From NCBI GenBank assembly GCA_013388525.1, contig JACAFA010000048.1:1-38633 (forward strand): a stretch of DNA of 38,633 nucleotides, written 5' to 3'. The stretch's first letter is position 1. The number at the start of each line of letters is the position of its first letter. The translations under genes were made by a program, and so were the position numbers. This document shows positions 17,574 through 24,750 of this stretch, piece by piece. The notes under the pieces were generated by a model. It ran no database searches, was not told where the DNA came from, and saw nothing but the letters and a program-made list of their open reading frames with translations. This DNA is from Ignavibacteriaceae bacterium. Its GTDB lineage: Bacteria; Bacteroidota; Ignavibacteria; Ignavibacteriales; Ignavibacteriaceae.

Positions 17574-18487
17574 CAGAAGTTTAAGTCATCCTCTATTGTA
17601 TCTAAAATTCTCAGATAACTGTCGTATCTCTCCGGAGTGATTAGGCTTTTTTCAACAGCTTCAATGACCGCACAGCCGGGCTCGTGATGATGTGTACAAG
17701 TGTTGAATTTACATTTATTAATATAACTGCTAAACTCAATGAAATAATATCCGAGGTCAGATTTTCTTATTCCGTAAGGATCAATTTCTCTTAAGCCAGG
17801 TGTGTCAATTATGAAAGAGTTATCATCAACTTTTTTCATTACAGAGGTTACCGTAGTATGAGTTCCTTTGGAAGAGAAATGACTGACTTCCCCAACTTTT
17901 AAATTTAAACCTGGAAATATTTTATTAAGAAGTGAAGATTTTCCGACACCAGAATGCCCCCAGAATAAATTTTTGCTTCCTTGAAGTTCTTCTTTTAGCA
18001 AAGATATACCTTCACCAGAATCACAGCTTGTTAAAAGAAATTTGTAACCGATTCTTTCGTAAAGATCTTTCCATTTATCAGCAATTGAATTTTTATCAAG
18101 ATCAATTTTATTCAGCACGATGATAATATTAAGATGAGAGCTTTCAGCAGCTACAAGAAATCTGTCAAGCACACGGTTGCTGAAATCGGGAAGATGAACA
18201 CTTGTTACAATAACAACTTTATCAATGTTAGCAGCAACAACCTGTTCAAGTCTTTCGCCCCTGTAACTTGCACCACGGACTTTTGGAAGTTTTCGCGAGA
18301 GATGATTTTTCCTTTTTTCGATTTTTGCAATAACACCGGTTCCGTCCTTATTCATTTCAAACTCAACATTGTCACCAACAGTTATAAAATCTGTGAAGAA
18401 TAATTTATCCTTCTTCAGTTCGTAATCTTTTTTAAATTTACCCTTGAGAGAACAAATGATTTCCTTATCCTGTTCTTCAGGAATCAA
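17573..18487 (-). CDS. rsgA: Ribosome small-subunit biogenesis GTPase; true start probably 40-50 bases upstream
   Basis: A circularly permuted GTPase for 30S subunit maturation. The N-terminal OB fold is followed by the G motifs in permuted order: VLNKIDL (G4), GHSGVGKSSLLNKI (G1) and DTPGLRE (G3). The zinc site is CKFNTCTHHHEPGC near the C-terminus. The given start is a TTG at 18487. The same frame continues upstream as IEIKGTITKIESKHYYL, which matches the first strand of the OB fold in RsgA proteins, but has no ATG, GTG or TTG before an in-frame stop at 18587-18589. A rare start such as ATT (18533-18535) or ATA (18527-18529) would give the expected length. It leads the men operon and its stop overlaps menF. 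Confidence 0.93.
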   Translation of the reverse strand: MIPEEQDKEIICSLKGKFKKDYELKKDKLFFTDFITVGDNVEFEMNKDGTGVIAKIEKRKNHLSRKLPKVRGASYRGERLEQVVAANIDKVVIVTSVHLPDFSNRVLDRFLVAAESSHLNIIIVLNKIDLDKNSIADKWKDLYERIGYKFLLTSCDSGEGISLLKEELQGSKNLFWGHSGVGKSSLLNKIFPGLNLKVGEVSHFSSKGTHTTVTSVMKKVDDNSFIIDTPGLREIDPYGIRKSDLGYYFIEFSSYINKCKFNTCTHHHEPGCAVIEAVEKSLITPERYDSYLRILDTIEDDLNF

Positions 18488-18563
18488 ATAGTAGTGCTTG
18501 CTTTCTATTTTGGTGATGGTGCCTTTTATCTCAATCTCAAGTTTAAAAAAAATGACTGTAAAA

Positions 18564-18590
18564 AATATAACCTTCCAACATCCATATCAA
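18564..18590 (-). promoter_or_regulatory. Possible promoter for rsgA-men operon
   Basis: On the minus strand TTGATA (18590-18585) is followed after 15 bases by TATATT (18569-18564), a short-spaced but recognisable -35/-10 pair, about 30-40 bases before the likely rsgA start. The in-frame stop at 18587-18589 means the coding region must begin after this site. The match is weak and the preferred promoter pattern of this organism is unknown. Confidence 0.3.
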
Positions 18591-18620
18591 ATTAGGCTTG
18601 ATTTAAATATATGAGGTGTG

Positions 18621-18653
18621 AAATAAAAAAGGGAAGATGAAATCACCTTCCCT
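18621..18653 (-). terminator. Intrinsic terminator after the FadL-like porin gene
   Basis: AGGGAAG (18630-18636) and CTTCCCT (18647-18653) form a 7-bp stem with a 10-base loop. Reading the minus strand the stem is followed by TTTTTTATTT (18630-18621). It begins 28 bases after the porin stop, so it ends the envelope-protein transcript and separates it from the rsgA-men operon downstream on the same strand. Confidence 0.8.
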
Positions 18654-18680
18654 ATAGATTTATACGAGGGTTTTTATAAG

Positions 18681-20138
18681 TTATAATCTTGCTGAAAGGT
18701 TTAAGATGATATTATTAACGTTTATGTCCTGATAAGTTCTCGACACATTTACTCCATAGTTATCGCCAAAATCTTTCCACCAGCCGTAGCTGTATCCTAC
18801 GTCAATCCCAAATACTGAGTCAATAAGAATACCGGCACCAAGAGTAAAATATTTTTTATCAAAATCTGAAGGATCATCAGCATAGGGCGATTGCAAATAC
18901 ATTACACCAGCTCGACCAAAAACTGGAAGATTTGGTAACTTTACTTCGGCACCAAGGTGGTAGTCAATTGTTGTTGTAAACAAATTATCAATTTCTTTTT
19001 GTCTTTCATTTATGTATTCATAATCAAATCCTTCCGTGAATTCCATCTGAGTATAATCCATAATCTTGACATCACCGGCTAAAGTAATAATCGAAAGACT
19101 GGTTGAAGCTCCTATTGTGTATTCGAACGGTGTTTTTATTTCGTATTGTATCGGGTCACTGATTGCTGGATTTAATGAATACTCAGAACCTGTTCCGAAA
19201 TAACTGTCTGCAGAAACCAGAAAATCTTCTTTGATTGTGTAGTAGCTGGGGAATTTGATTGAAGCGCCGAATCTGAATTTGTCATTCCAGTTGTAAAGAA
19301 TTCCAAGATGTGAGTCCCAGCCTGATAAGTCCCAATCAATAACATCATTCATGTAAAAGGTTTGAAAGTCTCTGGTTGTTTGATCTCCCGGAACCAGCTC
19401 GAAGTTTGAACCATAATAATTTTTAGTATCATCTTCCTGGTAGTCACTATCACTTTCATAGCTTCCCGAAAGTATGTTAAAAGTCCCGCCAACAAAAAAT
19501 CCCTTTGCAATTTCAAATGAGCTTGCAAACGACCATTTATCTATGTAACCCTGTTTTTTAATTTGACCTGATTGATTCAGAAGTCCATTAATTAGTGTTG
19601 TATCTCTTATATAATTATTAGTAATCGGATCTCTGATTTCATAAGCTAAACCCAAATCATTTGTAATTGGTACTTCCTCATTATATTCACCGGTTAATGT
19701 CTGAATCATAGAATTGTTTCCTGGATTGAAGCCATCAAATTCCATAATACGGTTGAAATCTTTTACCCTGTTGTAGCCCATAGCAACAACCCAGCTTCCC
19801 TGAATAGTTGGTATCGGGTAAACTAAACCAAACTGAGTAAAATTAACTGAAATCTGATTAGCATTTGAAGTAGCACCAAAAAAAGTCGTGTTATTATTAA
19901 ATGAATTAAAGCCCATCCCACCAGTGAGTTGACCCTGCTTCATCAGTCCAATTCCAGCAGGATTAAAAAGAACCCCAGAAAAGTCATTACTTAAAGCTGA
20001 AAAGCTGTTGCCCATTGAAAGAGCTCTTGCACCATTGTACAAACCCGGTTCACTTAGTAAAAGAGCATCGTTGTAATTTTGAGCAAAGCTCGATTGAAAG
20101 CATACTCCAATTAAAATAATTGAAGTTAAATATTTCAT
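18681..20138 (-). CDS. OmpP1/FadL-like outer-membrane beta-barrel protein
   Basis: A 485-residue protein with signal peptide 1-19 ending FAQ. The N-terminal stretch ALLLSEPGLYNGARALSMGNSFSAL followed by NDFSGVLFNPAGIGLMKQG is the hallmark of the OmpP1/FadL/TodX family, which moves hydrophobic molecules across the outer membrane. Alternating strands continue to a C-terminal LNLSARL, a typical barrel end. Its ATG overlaps the stop of the small proline-rich lipoprotein gene by 4 bases, so the two are coupled. Substrate unknown. A PorV-type secretion role is less likely because the PorV-specific N-terminal pattern is not seen. Confidence 0.85.
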   Translation of the reverse strand: MKYLTSIILIGVCFQSSFAQNYNDALLLSEPGLYNGARALSMGNSFSALSNDFSGVLFNPAGIGLMKQGQLTGGMGFNSFNNNTTFFGATSNANQISVNFTQFGLVYPIPTIQGSWVVAMGYNRVKDFNRIMEFDGFNPGNNSMIQTLTGEYNEEVPITNDLGLAYEIRDPITNNYIRDTTLINGLLNQSGQIKKQGYIDKWSFASSFEIAKGFFVGGTFNILSGSYESDSDYQEDDTKNYYGSNFELVPGDQTTRDFQTFYMNDVIDWDLSGWDSHLGILYNWNDKFRFGASIKFPSYYTIKEDFLVSADSYFGTGSEYSLNPAISDPIQYEIKTPFEYTIGASTSLSIITLAGDVKIMDYTQMEFTEGFDYEYINERQKEIDNLFTTTIDYHLGAEVKLPNLPVFGRAGVMYLQSPYADDPSDFDKKYFTLGAGILIDSVFGIDVGYSYGWWKDFGDNYGVNVSRTYQDINVNNIILNLSARL

Positions 20139-20470
20139 TGCTGTCCTCTGTCTTTTTCTACTGGATTGCGTACGGGCGGATCAGTCTTTATTCCACCTCT
20201 ATTCCTATCACTACCACCTTGTAACGGATCTCTTTCTCGATAACTATCATTCGGTTTCTCTGGCTGCCTATCCCTGGGTGGATTCGGTGAGGGATAAATC
20301 ACCGGAGGATTTGACGTTGGCGGATCCGGATAGTAAGATGGCAGTGGATTATCCGGAAGAGGATAATAAACAATTACTTCTTGATAAGTGTAGTGACGAG
20401 GAATAGTATAGCAGCCGCTTAATCCAAAAAGTCCTATTCCAAATGCTATTAATAATAATACCCCCTTCAT
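20135..20470 (-). CDS. Small proline-rich lipoprotein of unknown function
   Basis: A 111-residue lipoprotein. The frame is open up to 20725, but the real start is the ATG at 20470: it begins the signal sequence MKGVLLLIAFGIGLFGLSGC with lipobox LSGC (C20) and has a good ribosome site 8 bases upstream, whereas the upstream extension is a shadow of the repetitive tail of the neighbouring gene. The mature part is proline-rich (PDPPTSNPPVIYPSPNPP) and then charged, with SYRERDPLQGG. The neighbouring tyrosine-rich lipoprotein has a similar GERTRDPLTN. It lies 4 bases after that gene and overlaps the porin start, so the three form a unit. No family recognised. Confidence 0.8.
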   Translation of the reverse strand: MKGVLLLIAFGIGLFGLSGCYTIPRHYTYQEVIVYYPLPDNPLPSYYPDPPTSNPPVIYPSPNPPRDRQPEKPNDSYRERDPLQGGSDRNRGGIKTDPPVRNPVEKDRGQQ

Positions 20471-20474
20471 TTTA

Positions 20475-21782
20475 TTATCTCCTTGATCCGGAATTATTTG
20501 AACCTCTGTTTCCGCTATTACCACTTGGTGGTGAATACGATCTTGGTGTATTGTTTCCGCTTGGCGGTGAATAACTCCTCGGAGTATTATTATTTGATTT
20601 AGGAGCAGAATAAGATTTTGGTGGATTATTGTTTTGTCTCGGCGGTGAATAGGGCTTCGGTGGATTGTTATTTTGCTTTGGAGGTGTATATGTTCGGGTA
20701 TTATTTGATCCTGAGTTTTTATCATTTTTCGGATTATTATTCAACTTTGGTGTGTTAGTTTTTAATTCTCTGCTTGTATTTTTAGAATCGTTTCTTCGCG
20801 TAAAATTCTTTGTATCTTTTCCGGTATTCAAATTCGAATAATTATATTTTTTTACAGTTGAATTGTTTGTTGTATTCAATTGCTTGATAATGCCATTGTT
20901 TTTTTTACTTCCAAGGTATTTTTTGTTTGAATCGTTTTTTATTAATCCAGTCTGTTTTATCTCTCTTTTTATATCCTGATTCCTGCCATCAGATATTTTG
21001 TTTTTCCGATTATCATTCAATAAAGAATTTTTTATATCTCCGGATGAATTGTTTCGTGTATCGTTTATCGTCACAATATCCCTGCTGTCGTTTCTTTTTT
21101 GATCCAGATTACCAGAATTACGATCCGATACAATATTTGTGCTTACTTGCAGGTCTCTGCCGTTGTTAATAATGTTGCGTTCTCTGTCAAGTGTGCCACC
21201 CGTGTAATTGGTTAATGGATCCCTGGTTCTTTCACCATAATTACGACCACCGGAATTATTCCTTAATCTTGAAATATAATTGTTTCTTGTTTTGTATCCG
21301 TAGTAATAATCATAATAACCACAATATCCATAATTGTAGTAAGGAGAGTAGCAGCCGTAATAACTGTAGTAAGGATAGTAGTAATGATATGGATATGGAT
21401 CATACCAGCCATATCCGCACCAACCCGGCCAATAGACCCAGTAAGGATGGTAGTATGGGTAGTAATAAGGGTAATATCCCCAGCCAAATCCTATCTCAAA
21501 TACAAAGCTGAATGACGGGTAATAATCATAATAATAAGACCCGTAAGGATAATTAAAGTAGTAATTGTTTATAATCGTTTCATCGTCATTTTCAACAAAT
21601 TCCTCCTCTGAAAAATAACCGGAATCTGGTTCCTCTTCATCAAAATAGTATTCAGTGTATTGTTCCTCATCTTCCGGGTTTGAATTAAAGTCTGATGTTT
21701 CGTTTGTAGCAACTTGTGTATAGCATCCGGTAAAGGACGAGATGAGAACGATGAAAAAGAGATGTATATTTATAGTTTTCAT
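20475..21782 (-). CDS. Tyrosine-rich, low-complexity lipoprotein with proline/asparagine repeat tail
   Basis: A 435-residue protein with lipoprotein signal ISSFTGC (C20). After an acidic segment (about 30-67) comes an extraordinary aromatic block at about 72-169 with roughly 40 tyrosines, five tryptophans and three cysteines in short YPYYYPYY-like runs. Residues 165-355 are rich in Asn, Arg, Lys and Ser. The tail (360-421) is five copies of an 11-13 residue repeat of the form NNNPPKxYSPPxx. I recognise no catalytic domain. Aromatic-rich surface proteins can serve in adhesion, cross-linking or matrix formation, but that is speculation here. It is followed by a small proline-rich lipoprotein and a porin in the same transcript. 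The length is credible because the frame stays open and the start carries a signal peptide. Confidence 0.8.
   Translation of the reverse strand: MKTINIHLFFIVLISSFTGCYTQVATNETSDFNSNPEDEEQYTEYYFDEEEPDSGYFSEEEFVENDDETIINNYYFNYPYGSYYYDYYPSFSFVFEIGFGWGYYPYYYPYYHPYWVYWPGWCGYGWYDPYPYHYYYPYYSYYGCYSPYYNYGYCGYYDYYYGYKTRNNYISRLRNNSGGRNYGERTRDPLTNYTGGTLDRERNIINNGRDLQVSTNIVSDRNSGNLDQKRNDSRDIVTINDTRNNSSGDIKNSLLNDNRKNKISDGRNQDIKREIKQTGLIKNDSNKKYLGSKKNNGIIKQLNTTNNSTVKKYNYSNLNTGKDTKNFTRRNDSKNTSRELKTNTPKLNNNPKNDKNSGSNNTRTYTPPKQNNNPPKPYSPPRQNNNPPKSYSAPKSNNNTPRSYSPPSGNNTPRSYSPPSGNSGNRGSNNSGSRR
20479..20484 (-). promoter_or_regulatory. Ribosome binding site that fixes the start of the small lipoprotein
   Basis: AAGGAG on the minus strand lies 8 bases before the ATG at 20470 and overlaps the last bases before the stop of the upstream tyrosine-rich gene. 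It supports 20470 rather than the upstream in-frame start at 20725. Confidence 0.7.
20520..20705 (-). repeat. In-frame tandem repeats of 33-39 bases in the tyrosine-rich lipoprotein gene
   Basis: Five consecutive units encode residues 360-370, 371-383, 384-396, 397-409 and 410-421, each built on Asn-Asn-Asn, Pro/Thr-Pro, Lys/Arg, Tyr-Ser and Pro-Pro. The two C-terminal units are nearly identical at protein level. The unit length is a multiple of three, so copy-number change would keep the frame. Confidence 0.8.
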
Positions 21783-21959
21783 AATTTATTAGACCCTCTC
21801 TGATTAATACTATCTTAAAACTGACAATTATCGAGCCTGCTAACCGAACCTTAAAATTTTAATAAAAGACGGGAACGAATTGCTTTTTTTATGAAAAATG
21901 TACTTATAAATACACTTAGCTGTATAAAAACAGATACAGAAAGGGAGAGACAGTAAAAG

Positions 21960-22733
21960 TTAGAAGATATTTTTAATGAATTCTATTCTTAAAGATCTGT
22001 CGGCAGAATAAGTAGTGCTGCTCTTGTTGCTAAGCAGGTCACGTAAATCAAAGCCAACCGTTAAGTCATCCCCAACAACCCAGCGCAAACCCGTATTAAA
22101 ATAACCTCTTCCCTCTCCGAAAAGTTCATTATTGTTATCATTAAGGGCCAGATCGTATTCCAGTAAAATTGAAAAGCTTGAGCCAAGAGTCTTTTCCACC
22201 CCACCTTTTAAATTAATAAAATTATCCCCATCATTATTTTCGAGCGAATAATTTACAGAGCCATGCAGGCTTAGATAACCAAGAAAATTAAAGTTCTTAC
22301 TTACGGATGCAAAGAAGCCTGGTGATTTGATACTATACCTTTTAGCCTCGTTGTCAAAAGTTCCTTTTCCCTGAGAATCAAACCCAATAGCAAGAGCGGG
22401 AAGCAAAATGGTTTCATTTAATATTCTGAATCTTATATTCACAGCAGGCAGCTTATACCAGTCAACTTTGCCTGAGCCTATCAGATTTGCACCGCCGTAG
22501 GAAATACCAAAGCTTAAATTTTCAAGAACACCGGCTTCCAGTGAGGCAATTAATACTCCGTCCGGCAAAATATCAGAGGTAAAGCCAACAACTCCTTTTT
22601 CAAGAATTCCTGCTGTTGGCAAATCAATCAAATAGCGGTATTCGTATTTTGCTTTTTCCCCAGCAGTACCTTGCGGTAAGGATGAATCGGCTAAAAACCA
22701 AAAGGATATTATTGATAGTGTCAGGTATTTCAT
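21960..22733 (-). CDS. Outer-membrane beta-barrel protein of unknown function
   Basis: A 257-residue protein with signal peptide (about 1-20, ending SSLPQ). The mature protein alternates hydrophobic and polar residues in strands such as LIASLEAGVLENLSFGISYGG, VNIRFRIL and YFNTGLRWVV, consistent with a small barrel of about 10-12 strands. It ends FIKNIF with a terminal phenylalanine, the usual barrel-assembly signal. The YRYLIDLPTAGILEKG opening looks like a conserved family, but I cannot name it. It lies upstream of the tyrosine-rich lipoprotein with a 177-base gap that probably holds a separate promoter; nothing else is visible in that gap. Confidence 0.75.
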   Translation of the reverse strand: MKYLTLSIISFWFLADSSLPQGTAGEKAKYEYRYLIDLPTAGILEKGVVGFTSDILPDGVLIASLEAGVLENLSFGISYGGANLIGSGKVDWYKLPAVNIRFRILNETILLPALAIGFDSQGKGTFDNEAKRYSIKSPGFFASVSKNFNFLGYLSLHGSVNYSLENNDGDNFINLKGGVEKTLGSSFSILLEYDLALNDNNNELFGEGRGYFNTGLRWVVGDDLTVGFDLRDLLSNKSSTTYSADRSLRIEFIKNIF

Positions 22734-22796
22734 GAATGATGAAATTTTTTACAACAAAATTTAATCAGCAATCATTAGAATAAAAAACTGCTTGCA

Positions 22797-22842
22797 GGTA
22801 ATTCCAGCCTTAATCCCGATGCTAAGGGATTACCGGAATAAC
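22797..22842. repeat. Nested inverted repeat in the divergent intergenic region
   Basis: The inner arms TAATCCC (22811-22817) and GGGATTA (22826-22832) are exact, with an 8-base loop. Outer arms GTAATTCC (22798-22805) and GGAATAAC (22835-22842) pair with one mismatch. The 46-bp structure lies between two divergent genes and so cannot be a normal terminator for either. It looks like a small dispersed palindromic repeat or an operator. The rest of 22734-22935 is AT-rich and must hold divergent promoters. Confidence 0.55.
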
Positions 22843-22935
22843 ATTTCCTTAACAGAGCATATCGTTTTGATGTTTACTTTTATAATTAGCTTGTTATTGA
22901 AACATCCTGATAATATATTTTTTACTTAAATAATT

Positions 22936-24750
22936 ATGATTATGAAAATACTTTCTATTCTTTTATTCCTGGTTTATTTATCTGCAGGCTGCTCATCTTC
23001 GGAGGTTCTGGAAGCAGATTCAACCGGTAATAATCAAATAAGTAATCCAGAAGAAAGAAAACAAAAAGCCACCGAATATTTTCTTGATGGCAGCATAGCA
23101 GAAAACCAGGGAAACCATTCTTTGGCAATTCAGTTGTTTTTTAATGCTCTGCAGTATGATACAAGTGCAGGTATTTATTATGCATTGGCAAAAAACTTTC
23201 TTGCAATAAACAAGCTGGCAGAAGCAAGAAATTTCGCCCGGCTCGCTGTTGCTAACGATTCAAGTGAAGCGATTTTTATTGATCTTCTTTCGAATGTTTA
23301 TCTGCAGGCGGGATTAAATGACTCAGCGGCAGCGGTTCTTGAAAAAGTAATTGAAATTGATCCTTCTAATGTAAATTCATATTACAAGCTGGCAAGAATT
23401 TATGAAGACAGCAAACCGCTAAAAGCCATTGAAGTATATGAAAAGCTTACAACACTTATAGGACCTGAATGGAATGTACTGATAAGAGTAGCCGATCTTT
23501 ATGAAAAGCTTGGCTTTAAGGAAGAAGCAGCACAATCGCTCGAAAATCTGCTAAGCATTGAACCAAGTAATACGGCAGTGCAAAAATTAGTTATTGATTT
23601 CTATATGCGAAATCAGAATTATGAACAAGCATTAAAGATGCTGGATGATATTCTTGAAATGACCCCGTATGACCTTGAAGTAAGAGAAAAAAAGGCACAA
23701 ATTTATATTCAGCAGGGGAACTGGGAAGCAGCCGCCGGGCAGTATAAATATATTTTAGACCAGCCGGATGTACCGCTCGAAGTTAAAATCGGAATCGGCG
23801 CTACATATTTTAATAAATCTTTTACCGATTCTGCCGCATTACAAATTGCCAAAGATTTGTTTCAATCAATTGATGCAGATACAAGCCACTGGCAGGTAAA
23901 AATGTATCTGGGTGCTATAGCAATTAACGAAGGGGATGATACAACCGCAATTAAATTATTTAAGTATGTAACGGAAAATGCCAGATGGAATGCGGATGCC
24001 TGGATAAGACTGGGTGGGCTTTATTTTGATAACCGGAAATACGAAGAATCAGTAAAAATTATGAACGAAGCTATAGAGCTTTTTCCAAATGAGTTTGCGG
24101 TTAATCTTCTGCTTGGTCTTTCTTTAGCTCAGCAGGGAAAGAGTGCAGATGGTAAAGATTACCTTAAAAAAGCTACGGAATTAAATCCGAACGATTTAAA
24201 TGCTTTATCTGCTTACGGTTTTGCGTTAGGTCAGCTGAATGAAAATGAAGAAGCAGCAAAGTATATTAAAATGGCTCTGAAGATTGATCCGAAAAATATT
24301 AACCTTATCGGGCAGCTCGGATTGATATATAACAATCTGAAAAAATGGGTGGAGAGTGACAGCTTGTATGAAATTGCTTTGCAGCTCGATTCGGCAAATG
24401 CACTCATTAATAATAATTATGCATACTCACTTTCTGAAAGAGGATTGCAGCTCGAACGCTGTCTTCGGATGATTGAAATTGCCATGGCCGCCGATTCTTC
24501 TAATTCATCTTACCTTGATACTTACGGATGGATTTTCTTTAAATTGGGCAGATACGATGAAGCTTACTATTATATTCAAAAAGCAATTGATGCTGACGAT
24601 GCCGATAACGCCGTTCTGCTAGAGCATTTAGGCGATGTGCTGTTTATGCAGGGCAGAAAAGATGAGGCAATCGGGTACTGGCGAAAAGCGTTGGAACTGG
24701 ATTCTGCAAACGAACAATTAAAGAAAAAAATAGAAACGGGTATAATTTGA
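22936..24750 (+). CDS. Tetratricopeptide-repeat lipoprotein
   Basis: A 604-residue lipoprotein with signal MKILSILLFLVYLSAGC (C19 counting from the first ATG; a second ATG two codons later at 22942 begins a more typical signal). From about residue 45 to the end it is nearly all TPR units, seen as repeated A-x(3)-A and P-x-N/D turns, for example DPSNVNSYYKLARIYED, FPNEFAVNLLLGLSLAQQG and NPNDLNALSAYGFALGQL. Such proteins scaffold envelope or polysaccharide machinery. It leads an operon with a DUF4292-like lipoprotein, an EnvC-like protein and glycan genes; its stop overlaps the next start in TTGA. The exact role is not readable from sequence. Confidence 0.85.
   Translation: MIMKILSILLFLVYLSAGCSSSEVLEADSTGNNQISNPEERKQKATEYFLDGSIAENQGNHSLAIQLFFNALQYDTSAGIYYALAKNFLAINKLAEARNFARLAVANDSSEAIFIDLLSNVYLQAGLNDSAAAVLEKVIEIDPSNVNSYYKLARIYEDSKPLKAIEVYEKLTTLIGPEWNVLIRVADLYEKLGFKEEAAQSLENLLSIEPSNTAVQKLVIDFYMRNQNYEQALKMLDDILEMTPYDLEVREKKAQIYIQQGNWEAAAGQYKYILDQPDVPLEVKIGIGATYFNKSFTDSAALQIAKDLFQSIDADTSHWQVKMYLGAIAINEGDDTTAIKLFKYVTENARWNADAWIRLGGLYFDNRKYEESVKIMNEAIELFPNEFAVNLLLGLSLAQQGKSADGKDYLKKATELNPNDLNALSAYGFALGQLNENEEAAKYIKMALKIDPKNINLIGQLGLIYNNLKKWVESDSLYEIALQLDSANALINNNYAYSLSERGLQLERCLRMIEIAMAADSSNSSYLDTYGWIFFKLGRYDEAYYYIQKAIDADDADNAVLLEHLGDVLFMQGRKDEAIGYWRKALELDSANEQLKKKIETGII

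Noticed and set aside
18681..20138. FadL-like protein as PorV of the type IX secretion system
   Set aside because: The N-terminal pattern is that of OmpP1/FadL porins and lacks the PorV-type opening.
20520..20705. Regular repeats that could suggest a CRISPR array
   Set aside because: Units are contiguous coding repeats in frame with a lipoprotein and have no unique spacers.
20471..20725. In-frame N-terminal extension of the small lipoprotein rich in Ile, His and Gln
   Set aside because: It is the other frame of the repetitive tail of the tyrosine-rich gene, and a signal peptide with a good ribosome site begins at 20470.
21263..21487. Thr/Ile-rich 74-residue frame on the minus strand
   Set aside because: It is the shifted reading of tyrosine codon runs in the lipoprotein gene.
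21191..21511. Asn/His-rich frame of about 106 residues on the plus strand
   Set aside because: It is the antisense of the tyrosine-rich block; codon bias alone keeps it open.
21920..21939. CTGTAT/ATACAG hairpin downstream of the beta-barrel gene
   Set aside because: The stem is AT-rich, only 6 bp long, and no T-run follows on the minus strand, so a terminator call is not supported.
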